A DNA stretch of 8,441 bases from JBEKHI01 sp050012355. Lineage in GTDB: Bacteria; Actinomycetota; Actinomycetes; Streptosporangiales; Streptosporangiaceae. The DNA is taken from the NCBI GenBank assembly GCA_050012355.1, contig JBEKHI010000364.1, positions 1 to 8,441 of the forward strand. Direction: 5' to 3'. This document shows positions 1 to 6,700 of the stretch, in pieces. Each line of letters starts with the position of its first letter. The stretch's first letter is position 1. Below the pieces are notes generated by a model. The model was given only the letters and a program-made list of their open reading frames with translations. It was not told where the DNA came from and did no database searches. The translations under genes were made by a program, and so were the position numbers.

Positions 1-1
1 G

Positions 2-991
2 GCTGCTCCTGAGGGCTACTTCGTGCTGCCGGCCCACCCGTGGCAGTTCCGGCTTCTTGAGGAGGACGAGTGGCTGCGGCGGGCGCTGCGCGACCGGCTG
101 CTGCTTGACCTCGGTCCGGGCGGCACCCAGGTCGCGGCGACCTCCTCGGTGCGCACCGTGTACGACCCGGAAGCCGACGTGTTCTGCAAGTTCAGCCTGG
201 CGGTGCGCATCACGAACTGCGTACGGACCAGCGCCTGGTACGAGCTGGACGCCTCGGTCTTGCTGACCGAACTGCTCACCCCGTTGCTGGATGGTGCGGT
301 GCTGCTCGGCGAACCGGGCTACCGCACCGTGGCGTCGACCAGCCGGCGGTGCTACGAGGGCCTGTCCGTGCTGGTCCGCGAGGGCTTGCGCGGACGGCTT
401 GAACCCGGGATGGTCCCGCTGCTGGCCGGGGCACTCGCGGAGAACGGGGTGCAGACCGACGACCCGGCGCTTTGGTGGCACGCGTACCTCGCCGCGACCG
501 TCCCGCCGGTGCTCACCGCGTTCTTCGCGCATGGAGTGGTGCTCGAGCCGCATCTGCAGAACGTGCTGATCTGCACCGGGCGCGACGGTATGCCGTGCCG
601 CGCGCTGTTTCGCGATCTGGAGGGCGTCAAGCTGGTGCGCGAACGGCATCTCCGGGTGCTTGATGAGCTGCCGTCTGATGGTGCCGCCCGGCTTGGGTAC
701 GACGAGGAGCGCGGCTGGAACCGGGTCGCGTACTGCCTGTTCGTCAACCATCTGGACCAGATCGCCGCCGCGCTGGCGGACGGGCATCCCGGTATCGAGC
801 CGGTGCTGTGGGACATCGCCCGGGGTGTCGTGACGGAGTGCGCGCGGGAGCTTGGCTGGCCGCCGCGGCTGCGGGCGCTGATCGCCGGCGTGCCGCTCCC
901 AGCGAAAGCCAACCTGCGGGTGCGGTGGGCCCGCGGCGCCGACCGGGAAGCCGGTTATGTCAGAGTGCATAACCCTTTGGGGGATTGGTGA
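2..991 (+). CDS. NRPS-independent siderophore synthetase, IucA/IucC family (5' partial)
   Basis: This is the C-terminal 329 residues of an ATP-dependent ligase that condenses a carboxylic acid such as citrate with an amine or alcohol in siderophore assembly, in the cytoplasm. The frame is open through the left edge, so the true start lies outside. Family members are about 580-620 residues, so close to half is missing. Visible family signatures, numbered in the fragment: HPWQ at 12-15; TSSVRT at 47-52 followed by a K-F-S-L...R-I-T stretch around 63-71 (nucleotide/acid-binding region); the HGVVLEPHLQN block at 177-187; and RDLEG at 204-208, leading into the FhuF-like C-terminal region. The stop overlaps the GTG start of the next gene by 4 bp (GTGA), so the two are probably translationally coupled. 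The neighbouring decarboxylase supports a siderophore role. The substrate and the subclass (A, B or C) cannot be decided from this half. Family call is secure; the product is unknown. Confidence 0.93.
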   Translation, partial: AAPEGYFVLPAHPWQFRLLEEDEWLRRALRDRLLLDLGPGGTQVAATSSVRTVYDPEADVFCKFSLAVRITNCVRTSAWYELDASVLLTELLTPLLDGAVLLGEPGYRTVASTSRRCYEGLSVLVREGLRGRLEPGMVPLLAGALAENGVQTDDPALWWHAYLAATVPPVLTAFFAHGVVLEPHLQNVLICTGRDGMPCRALFRDLEGVKLVRERHLRVLDELPSDGAARLGYDEERGWNRVAYCLFVNHLDQIAAALADGHPGIEPVLWDIARGVVTECARELGWPPRLRALIAGVPLPAKANLRVRWARGADREAGYVRVHNPLGDW

Positions 992-2112
992 TCATTCCAT
1001 CGCGGGTGCGTGACCTGGCGTCCCGGATCTCGCTGCCGGGCTATATCTACGACCTGACCGGGCTGGCGTCGCATGCGGCCGCGATCCGGGCGGCGCTCCC
1101 GGCGTCCGCGGAGTTCTACTACGCGGTCAAGGCCAACCCCGACCCGGAGATCCTGCGGACCCTGGTGCCGCACGTGGATGGTTTCGAGGTCTCCTCGGGC
1201 GGTGAACTACGCCATGTGACGAAAGTGGCGCCTGAGATGCCTGTGGCCTTCGGCGGCCCCGGTAAAACCCGGGACGAACTGGACGCCGCGGTGGCGGCTG
1301 GCGTCACCCTGCACGTCGAGTCCGCCCGCGAGGCCCGCGAGCTAGCTGGCCTCGCGGCCCGCGACATCGACGTCCTCCTCCGCGTCAACCCGCCCGCGCC
1401 CATGATCGTGGACAGTTCGGACCGCATGCAGGTCGAAACTGCCCACGATCATGGGCCCGACCTGGTGATGGGGGGAGCGGCGTCGCCGTTTGGGATGGAT
1501 TTGGAGGAGCTCCAGCGGTGCCGGGGGGTGCTGGGGTCGGCGGGGCGGCTGCGGGTGCGCGGGTTGCACGCGCATGTGGCCAGCGGGCTCTCTGTGGCTG
1601 GGGCGATTGAGGCGGCTCGGCGGCTGGACGGGATCGCGGAGGGGGCCCCGCTGATCAACTGCGGCGGGGGGATGGGGGTCGACTACCGGGCGCCGGAGCA
1701 GGTGTTCGGGTGGGCGGAGTACGGGCGCGGGCTGGCCGCACTTGGCAGGCCGGTGCGGATCGAGCCCGGGCGGACGGTCACCGCCTACTGCGGCTGGTAC
1801 GTGACGCGGGTGCTCGATGTGAAGACAAGCTACGGGCAGACGTTCGCGATCGTCGCGGGCGGTACCCATCACCTGCGCACGCCCGCCGCCAAGGGGCATG
1901 ACCAGCCCTGCGTGCTGCTCGGCGACGTGGGATCGGGGACGACGACGTTCACCGGGCAGCTGTGCACGCCGAAGGACGTGCTCGCGAAGAACGTGCCCGG
2001 GCGGCCGCGCGCGGGGGACATTGTGGCGTTCGGGATGGCCGGGGCGTATGCGTGGAATATCTCCCACCATTCGTTCCTGATGCATCCCGAACCGTCGTTT
2101 AACTATGTGTAA
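988..2112 (+). CDS. Fold-type III PLP-dependent decarboxylase, siderophore-associated (AcsE/PvsE/SbnH-like)
   Basis: 374 residues, the usual size for the diaminopimelate/ornithine decarboxylase superfamily. Visible: the PLP lysine in YYAVKAN (K48); H-A-H-V-A-S-G at 194-200, replacing the HIGS-type motif; the glycine-rich phosphate loop NCGGGMG at 224-230; EPGR at 259-262; the active-site C326 with D330 in CTPKD; and a C-terminal A-Y-A-W-N stretch. GTG at 988 is chosen because it overlaps the upstream stop and follows GGGGGA at 979-984; a TTG at 985 is too close to that site. Superfamily members in siderophore operons (AcsE of achromobactin, PvsE of vibrioferrin, SbnH of staphyloferrin B) decarboxylate an amino acid or its citryl adduct. 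That role is inferred here from the adjacent NIS synthetase. Housekeeping LysA is the alternative but fits the context less well. Oddity: residues 138-157, between RVNPPA and the MGGAASPFGMD block, are encoded by a large palindrome, and codon use changes there. Confidence 0.88.
   Translation: MIIPSRVRDLASRISLPGYIYDLTGLASHAAAIRAALPASAEFYYAVKANPDPEILRTLVPHVDGFEVSSGGELRHVTKVAPEMPVAFGGPGKTRDELDAAVAAGVTLHVESAREARELAGLAARDIDVLLRVNPPAPMIVDSSDRMQVETAHDHGPDLVMGGAASPFGMDLEELQRCRGVLGSAGRLRVRGLHAHVASGLSVAGAIEAARRLDGIAEGAPLINCGGGMGVDYRAPEQVFGWAEYGRGLAALGRPVRIEPGRTVTAYCGWYVTRVLDVKTSYGQTFAIVAGGTHHLRTPAAKGHDQPCVLLGDVGSGTTTFTGQLCTPKDVLAKNVPGRPRAGDIVAFGMAGAYAWNISHHSFLMHPEPSFNYV
1398..1456. repeat. 59-bp imperfect palindrome inside the decarboxylase gene
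   Basis: Two 26-nt arms, 1398-1423 and 1431-1456, pair at 23 of 26 positions. The outer 14 (GCCCATGATCGTGG / CCACGATCATGGGC) are perfect. The 7-nt loop GCATGCA contains a further small palindrome. The reading frame stays open through it and encodes roughly P138-P157, a spot where decarboxylases of this superfamily vary in length. The strength of the pairing goes well beyond chance for coding DNA. It may be a small palindromic repeat that inserted in frame, or a recombination site. Whether it recurs in the genome cannot be seen from one window. Confidence 0.8.
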
Positions 2113-2124
2113 GGGGTAAGTGTT

Positions 2125-2805
2125 GTGGGGTTGTGTGAACACGGGGCGGAGTGCCACGCCGGACTTGCCGTTGACGCGGTGGCGTCCGCGCCGGAGGCGG
2201 CGCGCGCGTGGTTGCTGATCGAGCACCCCGGGCCATGGGCGCCCGAGCAGCTCGACACGGCGGGGTTGCCGGAGATCGCTAAGGAGGCCGACGCGCTGGG
2301 GATCAGGGTCCAGCTCATCCGGCGGCCGGGCGAGGCGGGGCGGCGGATCTACGCGGCCTGGACGGGCGGACCATCGCCGTGGACCGGGGAGTTCACCGGC
2401 GACCTGTCGGCGCTCGCGGCTGGGCTGGAGTCGGCGATTGCGGAGCCGTCGGAGCCGCTGTACCTGGTGTGCACCCACGGGCGGCGTGATGCCTGCTGCG
2501 GACGTTACGGTGGCGCGCTGGCCCGGGCGCTGGCTGGCCGCGGCTACCCGATGTGGGAGACCTCGCACGTCGGCGGCCACCGGTTCGCGGCCAACCTGGT
2601 GATCTTGCCGCACGGTCTGTACTACGGCCCGGTGACCGTCGACAGTGCCGCCACCGCGATTGACGCCTACCGGCAGGGCCTCGTGATCGCGCCCAGGTAC
2701 CGGGGCAGGGCGGGCCTGGCCACCGCCGAGCAGGCCGCCGAGCACGCCGAACTCTCCGTTACCGGATCCATTGTGCTGCGAGGAGCCCCGGTCACGGCCC
2801 GCTGA
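2125..2805 (+). CDS. Sucrase/ferredoxin-like thioredoxin-fold [2Fe-2S] protein (Apd1/Aim32-type)
   Basis: 226 residues. The second half carries the family hallmark: LVCTHGRRDACCGRYG at 114-129 and then SHVGGHRFAANL at 147-158. C116 and C125 (nine apart) with H148 and H152 (HxxxH) match the Cys/Cys/His/His arrangement known for the bis-histidinyl, non-Rieske [2Fe-2S] cluster of yeast Apd1 and Aim32. The N-terminal part (1-100) is the degenerate thioredoxin-like half. No signal peptide or membrane helix is present, so the protein is cytoplasmic. GTG at 2125 is preceded by AAGGGG at 2111-2116, with 8 nt spacing; the gene begins 12 bp after the decarboxylase stop and probably shares its transcript. 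Its function in bacteria is poorly defined. Given the context I infer electron transfer, possibly reduction of the ferric siderophore, but this is not shown by the sequence. The family call is strong, the role weak. Confidence 0.87.
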   Translation: MGLCEHGAECHAGLAVDAVASAPEAARAWLLIEHPGPWAPEQLDTAGLPEIAKEADALGIRVQLIRRPGEAGRRIYAAWTGGPSPWTGEFTGDLSALAAGLESAIAEPSEPLYLVCTHGRRDACCGRYGGALARALAGRGYPMWETSHVGGHRFAANLVILPHGLYYGPVTVDSAATAIDAYRQGLVIAPRYRGRAGLATAEQAAEHAELSVTGSIVLRGAPVTAR

Positions 2806-2826
2806 CCCCGCAGTAGCCTCCGTCGG

Positions 2827-2857
2827 CCCCCAGCCCCCGCCTGCGGATGCTGGTGGG
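2827..2857 (+). terminator. Probable intrinsic terminator hairpin after the siderophore genes
   Basis: Starts 21 bp after the stop of the [2Fe-2S] protein gene. The outer stem pairs CCAGC (2830-2834) with GCTGG (2849-2853) and continues after one mismatch with two more G-C pairs. A 2x2 internal loop leads to the inner stem CCGC (2837-2840) / GCGG (2843-2846). No T-run follows, which is common for actinobacterial terminators. The position between two likely transcription units supports the call. The loop of the inner stem is tight, so the exact fold is uncertain. Confidence 0.42.
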
Positions 2858-2877
2858 TGCTGCATTACTCAGCTTCT

Positions 2878-2906
2878 TTGCTGGTTGGTGCCACACTGAC
2901 CATAAA
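2878..2906 (+). promoter_or_regulatory. Candidate promoter for the deacetylase unit
   Basis: TTGCTG at 2878-2883 and CATAAA at 2901-2906 are separated by 17 nt, the ideal spacing for a housekeeping-type promoter, and sit 57 bp before the GTG at 2963. The matches are only 3/6 and 4/6, so this is weak. The rest of the 157-bp gap (2806-2962) holds the hairpin described separately and no IdeR/DmdR-like iron box or other clear operator that I can see. Confidence 0.28.
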
Positions 2907-2948
2907 CGCAACCGCCGCTGCGCCCGGAGCGTCTCAGTAGTTTGAGGC

Positions 2949-2957
2949 AGGAAGGGG
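2949..2957 (+). promoter_or_regulatory. Ribosome binding site that decides the deacetylase start
   Basis: The purine run AGGAAGGGG lies 5 nt before GTG at 2963. It argues for that start over a TTG at 2942 in the same frame, which would place this site inside the coding region and has no comparable site of its own. Confidence 0.6.
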
Positions 2958-2962
2958 CGTTT

Positions 2963-3766
2963 GTGAGCGATAACAGCAAGAAAGTGTCGCGGCGGATCGT
3001 GCTGCTGGCGGCGGGCGGGATCGTGGTGTCGACCACCGCCGCGGCGGTGATCGCGGAGGGTTCGCCGGGTGCCAAGCTGACCGCGGCCGCTCCTCGGCCC
3101 AGTCGGCGCGCCACTCCGGTGGTTAGCCCCACCGAGACCAGCCGCCCCAGGGAAACAGCTCGCCACCGGACCGCAAAGACCGCCGAGCCGATGTACTACG
3201 TCGACGACGGGCCGAAGACGGTGGCGCTGACGATCGACGACGGGCCGAGCCCGGTGTACACGCCGCAGGTCCTCAAGCTGCTCGATAAGTACCGGATCAC
3301 CGCCTCGTTCTCGATGATCGGCCGCAACGCCGCCACCTATCCGGCTATCGCCCGCGAGGTAGCGCGGGCCGGGCACCTGATCGTGAACCACACCTGGGAC
3401 CACGCCGATCTCGCCCCGATGAAAGCGGTCGCGGTCAGGGACGAGATCACCCGGGCCACGGAGGCGATCCACCAGGCCACCGGGGACGTGCCCCGGATAT
3501 TCCGTGCACCCTATGGCGCGTGGTCGCCGACGGTGCTTGATTACTGCGCAAGCAACGGGCTGACCGCGCTGGACTGGTCGGTGGACCCGCGCGACTGGTC
3601 GATGCCGGGGACCGCCGAGATCGTGGACAACATCATGGCCAACACCCGCACCGGGTCGATCATCCTGGAGCACGATGGCGGCGGGAACCGCGCGGAGACC
3701 GTCGCGGCGCTCAAGATCGTCATTCCCCGGCTCCTCGACGAGGGATACCGCTTCCGTACTCCCTGA
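2963..3766 (+). CDS. Exported polysaccharide deacetylase (NodB homology domain, carbohydrate esterase 4)
   Basis: 267 residues. The N-terminus reads SRRIVLLAAGG, a twin-arginine motif followed by a hydrophobic stretch to about residue 30, so Tat export is likely. There is no lipobox cysteine. A Pro/Ser/Thr/Arg-rich linker (about 40-72) leads to the catalytic NodB domain (about 85-260). All CE4 motifs are visible: TIDDGP at 90-95 (catalytic and metal Asp 92/93), HTWDH at 143-147 (metal His pair), RAPYG at 181-185, a D-W-S-V-D-P-R-D-W stretch, and LEHD ending in H237-D238 (catalytic His). The enzyme should remove N- or O-acetyl groups from peptidoglycan or another envelope glycan outside the membrane; the exact substrate cannot be read from sequence. 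It is followed after 15 bp by a small membrane protein gene and probably co-transcribed with it. Domain call is secure. Confidence 0.92.
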   Translation: MSDNSKKVSRRIVLLAAGGIVVSTTAAAVIAEGSPGAKLTAAAPRPSRRATPVVSPTETSRPRETARHRTAKTAEPMYYVDDGPKTVALTIDDGPSPVYTPQVLKLLDKYRITASFSMIGRNAATYPAIAREVARAGHLIVNHTWDHADLAPMKAVAVRDEITRATEAIHQATGDVPRIFRAPYGAWSPTVLDYCASNGLTALDWSVDPRDWSMPGTAEIVDNIMANTRTGSIILEHDGGGNRAETVAALKIVIPRLLDEGYRFRTP

Positions 3767-3781
3767 CCGAGACTGGGTGGC

Positions 3782-4369
3782 ATGGCTACGCGGATCCATA
3801 CCCCGGTGTGCCTCACCCTGCTGGTGGTGCTCCTAGCGGCCGCGGTAGGCGTCGCCGCGGCGGCGGTGACGGATGGCTACCAGGTCCGGCGGGTGGACGC
3901 GGGCCTGCTGGCGTGTGCCCGCGGCATGCTCAGCCAGCCGTTCGCGGCGCTGCCAGCATCCGGCCGGGTCGGGTCCGCAACCTGCGACATGGAGCTGCTG
4001 ACCGCCACCGGTCAGCCACTGACTCCGGGTACCGGCCCGGCGATTCCGGCCAGCGGCTCCTGGCTGGCGTCGCACGCGGGACAGCCGGTCACCGTGCCGG
4101 GCACCGGAAGCAGGACGAGCTGGCGCGTCGTCCTCGCGGCGGTCCATTACCAGCCGCAGCGCATCCTGTACGTGTACGGGCCGGACAACGTGCGGTACCT
4201 GATCGGAAGCCGCGGGCCGGGCGGGGTGCTCGTGGTCATGTCAGGGCTAGCCGACGAGAACGTGCTGGCCGCGCGGTACGCCGGAGCCGTCGTGCTGCTC
4301 GTCCTGCTCACGGCCGGAGTGCTGGCCGCGAAACGCCGGCCGCCAGTGTTGCGCCTGACCGATGAGTAA
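3782..4369 (+). CDS. Two-helix membrane protein resembling a sensor-kinase input domain, no kinase
   Basis: 195 residues with a topology of short cytoplasmic N-terminus, membrane helix about 8-30, extracytoplasmic domain about 31-163, second helix about 164-183, and a 12-residue basic/acidic tail. The outer domain has a Cys pair (C45, C68) that could form a disulfide, and phrases such as DMELLTATGQPL and VLVVMSGLADEN that resemble the periplasmic region of actinobacterial histidine kinases just before their second helix. Such kinases continue into HAMP, H-box and ATPase domains; here the frame stops at TAA right after the helix, and the opposite-strand paaK gene fills the DNA beyond. It may be a free-standing accessory membrane protein or a truncated kinase. 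The ATG follows GGGTGG closely, which is a mediocre ribosome site. Sharing a unit with the deacetylase hints at an envelope role. I do not recognise a named family. Confidence 0.72.
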   Translation: MATRIHTPVCLTLLVVLLAAAVGVAAAAVTDGYQVRRVDAGLLACARGMLSQPFAALPASGRVGSATCDMELLTATGQPLTPGTGPAIPASGSWLASHAGQPVTVPGTGSRTSWRVVLAAVHYQPQRILYVYGPDNVRYLIGSRGPGGVLVVMSGLADENVLAARYAGAVVLLVLLTAGVLAAKRRPPVLRLTDE

Positions 4370-4374
4370 GCACA

Positions 4375-5655
4375 TCACCGGGTGTCGATGACGCGGCGCA
4401 TCTTGCCGGCCGATCGCTCGATCGCGCCCGGCTCCTGCACGGCGATCTCGGTTGTCACGCCAATCGTGTTCTTGATCAGCGCGACCAGCTGCGTGCCCGC
4501 CGCGTCGGCTTCGGCCGCCGTGATATCGGCGCGGCGCTCGACGTGGACCGCCATCGCGTCCATCCGGCCGCGGCGGGACAGGTGCAGCTGGAAATGCGGG
4601 GACAAGGCGGGGGTGCGCAGGATGAGCTCCTCGATCTGGGTCGGGAACAGGTTCACGCCCCGCAGGATGACCATGTCGTCGGTGCGGCCGGTGATCTTTT
4701 CCATCCGGCGCATGGTGCGGGCGGTGCCAGGCAGCAGCCGGGTGAGGTCCCGGGTCCGGTAGCGGACGACCGGCATCGCCTGCTTGGTGAGGGAGGTGAA
4801 GACCAGCTCGCCGGGTGCGCCGTCCGGCAGCACCTCGCCACTGTCCGGATCGATCACCTCGGGGTAGAAGTGGTCCTCCCAGATGTGCAGCCCGTCCTTG
4901 GTCTCGACGCACTCCTGGGCGACGCCTGGGCCAATGACCTCGGACAGCCCGTAGATGTCGGTGGCGTCGAGGCCGGCCCGAGCCTCCATTTCCGTGCGCA
5001 TTTCGTTGGTCCAGGGCTCGGCGCCGAAGATGCCATACCGCAGCGAGCAACTAGCCACCTCGAGGCCCTGGCGCTCCATCTCGTCGATGATGGCGAGCAT
5101 GTAGGAGGGGGTGACCATGATGATGTCCGGCCGGAAGTCACGGATCAGCGCCACCTGCCGTTCGGTCATGCCGCCAGAGACGGGGACGACGGTGCAGCCG
5201 AGCTTCTCGGCGCCGTAGTGCGCGCCCATGCCGCCGGTGAACAGGCCGTACCCGTAGGCGTTGTGCAGGATGTGCCCGGGTCGGCCGCCAGCGGCGCGGA
5301 TCGAGCGGGCCATGACGGTGGCCCAGGTGTCGATGTCCTCGCGGGTATAGCCCACGACGGTGGCCCGGCCGGTGGTGCCGGACGAGGCATGCACCCGCAC
5401 CACCTGCTCGCGGGGGACCGCGAACATGTCGAAGGGGTAGTTCTCCCGGAGGTCGGCCTTCGTGGTGAACGGGAACTTCGCGAGGTCGGCCAGGTCCTTG
5501 CAGTCGTCGGGGTGCACGCCGGTAGCGTCGAACGCCTGCCGGTAGTGCGGCACGTTCTGGTAGGCGTGCCGCAGCGACCAGCGCAGGCGTTCGAGCTGCA
5601 GTGACTTCAGCTCGTCCGCCGATGCGGTCTCGATCGGCTCCGTATCACCGGTCAT
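4375..5655 (-). CDS. paaK: Phenylacetate-CoA ligase
   Basis: 426 residues, the usual length. It activates phenylacetate with ATP and CoA to phenylacetyl-CoA, the entry step of the aerobic hybrid pathway, in the cytoplasm. Adenylate-forming signatures: the phosphate-binding loop SSGTTG at 91-96; YGLSE at 235-239; RYRTRD at 298-303; GRTDDM at 323-328 (hinge); LRGVNLFPTQIE at 331-342, diagnostic of PaaK; and the C-terminal catalytic K418 in the AGKMRR stretch. The ATG at 5655 is chosen because it has GAGGAGA 5 nt upstream and gives the family N-terminus; the frame runs open another 43 codons upstream into paaE but without family similarity. It is the last gene of the operon, 10 bp after paaE. 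Its stop is only 5 bp from the converging stop of the membrane protein gene. Confidence 0.96.
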   Translation of the reverse strand: MTGDTEPIETASADELKSLQLERLRWSLRHAYQNVPHYRQAFDATGVHPDDCKDLADLAKFPFTTKADLRENYPFDMFAVPREQVVRVHASSGTTGRATVVGYTREDIDTWATVMARSIRAAGGRPGHILHNAYGYGLFTGGMGAHYGAEKLGCTVVPVSGGMTERQVALIRDFRPDIIMVTPSYMLAIIDEMERQGLEVASCSLRYGIFGAEPWTNEMRTEMEARAGLDATDIYGLSEVIGPGVAQECVETKDGLHIWEDHFYPEVIDPDSGEVLPDGAPGELVFTSLTKQAMPVVRYRTRDLTRLLPGTARTMRRMEKITGRTDDMVILRGVNLFPTQIEELILRTPALSPHFQLHLSRRGRMDAMAVHVERRADITAAEADAAGTQLVALIKNTIGVTTEIAVQEPGAIERSAGKMRRVIDTR

Positions 5656-5660
5656 GGCGG

Positions 5661-5667
5661 TCTCCTC
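5661..5667 (-). promoter_or_regulatory. Ribosome binding site of paaK
   Basis: GAGGAGA on the minus strand, 5 nt before the ATG at 5655, overlaps the paaE stop codon (5666-5668). It fixes the paaK start and suggests that ribosomes finishing paaE reinitiate on paaK. Confidence 0.7.
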
Positions 5668-6700
5668 AGGCGTCGAAATCGACGGTGATCTCGTCGGATA
5701 CAGGAAGGGACTGGCAGGTAAGGACGTAGCCGGCGCTGACCTCGGCCGGTTCGAGTGCGTAGTTGCGCCGCATGACCGCCTCACCGTGGGTTAGCTTGGC
5801 CCGGCAGGTGCCGCAGACCCCGCCCTTGCAGGCGAAGGGCAGGTCGGGACGTATCTTCTGGGCCCCATCGAGGACGGCGGTTCCGGCTGGCAGCGTGAGC
5901 GTCGACGATCGCCCGTCGAGGACGACCGTGACGCTGGCCCCGTCGCGGACGGGACCGTCGTCCCGGGGCGGTGCGTCCCCCGCCCAGAACAGCTCGCGGT
6001 GGATGCGGCCGGCGTCCACGCCGAGACCGGACAGCACCTCCACGGCGTCGGTGACCATGCCGAACGGTCCGCACAGCCACCAGTGATCGACGCTCGCGAC
6101 CTCGGCGGTCTCTGGCAGCAGGGCCTTGAGCCTGGGCGCGTCGAGGCGCCCGCTGTGCAGCTCGACCTCCTGCGGTTCGCGGGACAGGATGTGGATGATC
6201 CGCATCCGGGTGGGATAGGCGTCCTTGAGGTCGGCGACCTCGTCGGCGAACATGACGGTGCCGCTGCGCCGGTTGCCGTACAGCAAGGTGACCGTCGAGC
6301 TGTCATCAGCGGCGAGCACCGAGGCGGCGATCGAGAGCATCGGCGTGATCCCAGATCCGGCGGCGATGAGCACGTGCTGTCCGGGAACGTTCAGGTCGGG
6401 GGTGAACGTGCCACTCGGGGCCTGGACCTCGACGGTGTCGCCCGCCTTCAGCGCGCGCACCAGCCAGCCGGAGACCGCGCCGCCGTCGACCTCGCGGACA
6501 CCGATCCGTGGCGCCGCCCCGACCGGCGCGCAGATCGAATAGGAACGGCGTTCCTCGCCGCGGCGGATGGTCAGGGTCTGCCCGGCGGCGAAGGAGAAGA
6601 CCTCGGCCAGGTCGCTGGGCACCGCGAACGTGATCGCGGCCGAGTCGTCGGTGAGCGGTTCGACGCCCTCGACGACGAGCCGGTGGAAGCGGGTTCTCAC
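5666..6700 (-). CDS. paaE: Phenylacetyl-CoA epoxidase, reductase subunit
   Basis: 344 residues, the normal size. It passes electrons from NADPH through FAD and a [2Fe-2S] cluster to the diiron oxygenase subunit PaaA. Domains in order: a ferredoxin-reductase FAD domain with RSYS at 52-55; an NAD(P)H domain with AAGSGITPML at 113-122 and CGPFGM at 210-215; and a C-terminal plant-type ferredoxin domain with cluster ligands C291, C296, C299 and C329 (CxxxxCxxC, then 29 residues, then C). All ligands are present. The start is GTG at 6700, whose GTGA overlaps the paaD stop by 4 bp; an upstream in-frame start inside paaD would add 20 Arg/Ala-rich residues unlike the family. No strong ribosome site precedes it, which fits translational coupling. 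Confidence 0.95.
   Translation of the reverse strand: MRTRFHRLVVEGVEPLTDDSAAITFAVPSDLAEVFSFAAGQTLTIRRGEERRSYSICAPVGAAPRIGVREVDGGAVSGWLVRALKAGDTVEVQAPSGTFTPDLNVPGQHVLIAAGSGITPMLSIAASVLAADDSSTVTLLYGNRRSGTVMFADEVADLKDAYPTRMRIIHILSREPQEVELHSGRLDAPRLKALLPETAEVASVDHWWLCGPFGMVTDAVEVLSGLGVDAGRIHRELFWAGDAPPRDDGPVRDGASVTVVLDGRSSTLTLPAGTAVLDGAQKIRPDLPFACKGGVCGTCRAKLTHGEAVMRRNYALEPAEVSAGYVLTCQSLPVSDEITVDFDA

Noticed and set aside
1342..2865. 507-codon open frame on the minus strand
   Set aside because: It lies antisense to the decarboxylase and the [2Fe-2S] protein, both with clear motifs. Its product is Arg/Pro/His-rich with no recognisable domain, which is typical of shadow frames in high-GC DNA.
2942..2962. 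TTG start adding seven residues to the deacetylase
   Set aside because: A strong purine-rich ribosome site (2949-2957) sits ideally for the GTG at 2963 and would be inside the coding region if TTG were used.
2806..2962. Iron-dependent repressor box (IdeR/DmdR type) in the intergenic gap
   Set aside because: I looked for the TTAGGTTAGGCTAACCTAA-like palindrome and saw nothing close; iron control would act upstream of the window.
2792..3799. 335-codon open frame on the minus strand
   Set aside because: It is antisense to the polysaccharide deacetylase and the intergenic gap; the product is Arg-rich with no family signature.
4378..4762. Possible continuation of the sensor-like gene into kinase domains by a frameshift
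   Set aside because: No HAMP, H-box or ATP-binding signature appears in any plus-strand frame past 4369; this DNA is the coding end of paaK on the other strand.
4543..5604. 353-codon open frame on the plus strand
   Set aside because: It is antisense to paaK, whose catalytic motifs are complete. The translated product is Gly/His/Asp/Val-rich without a domain.
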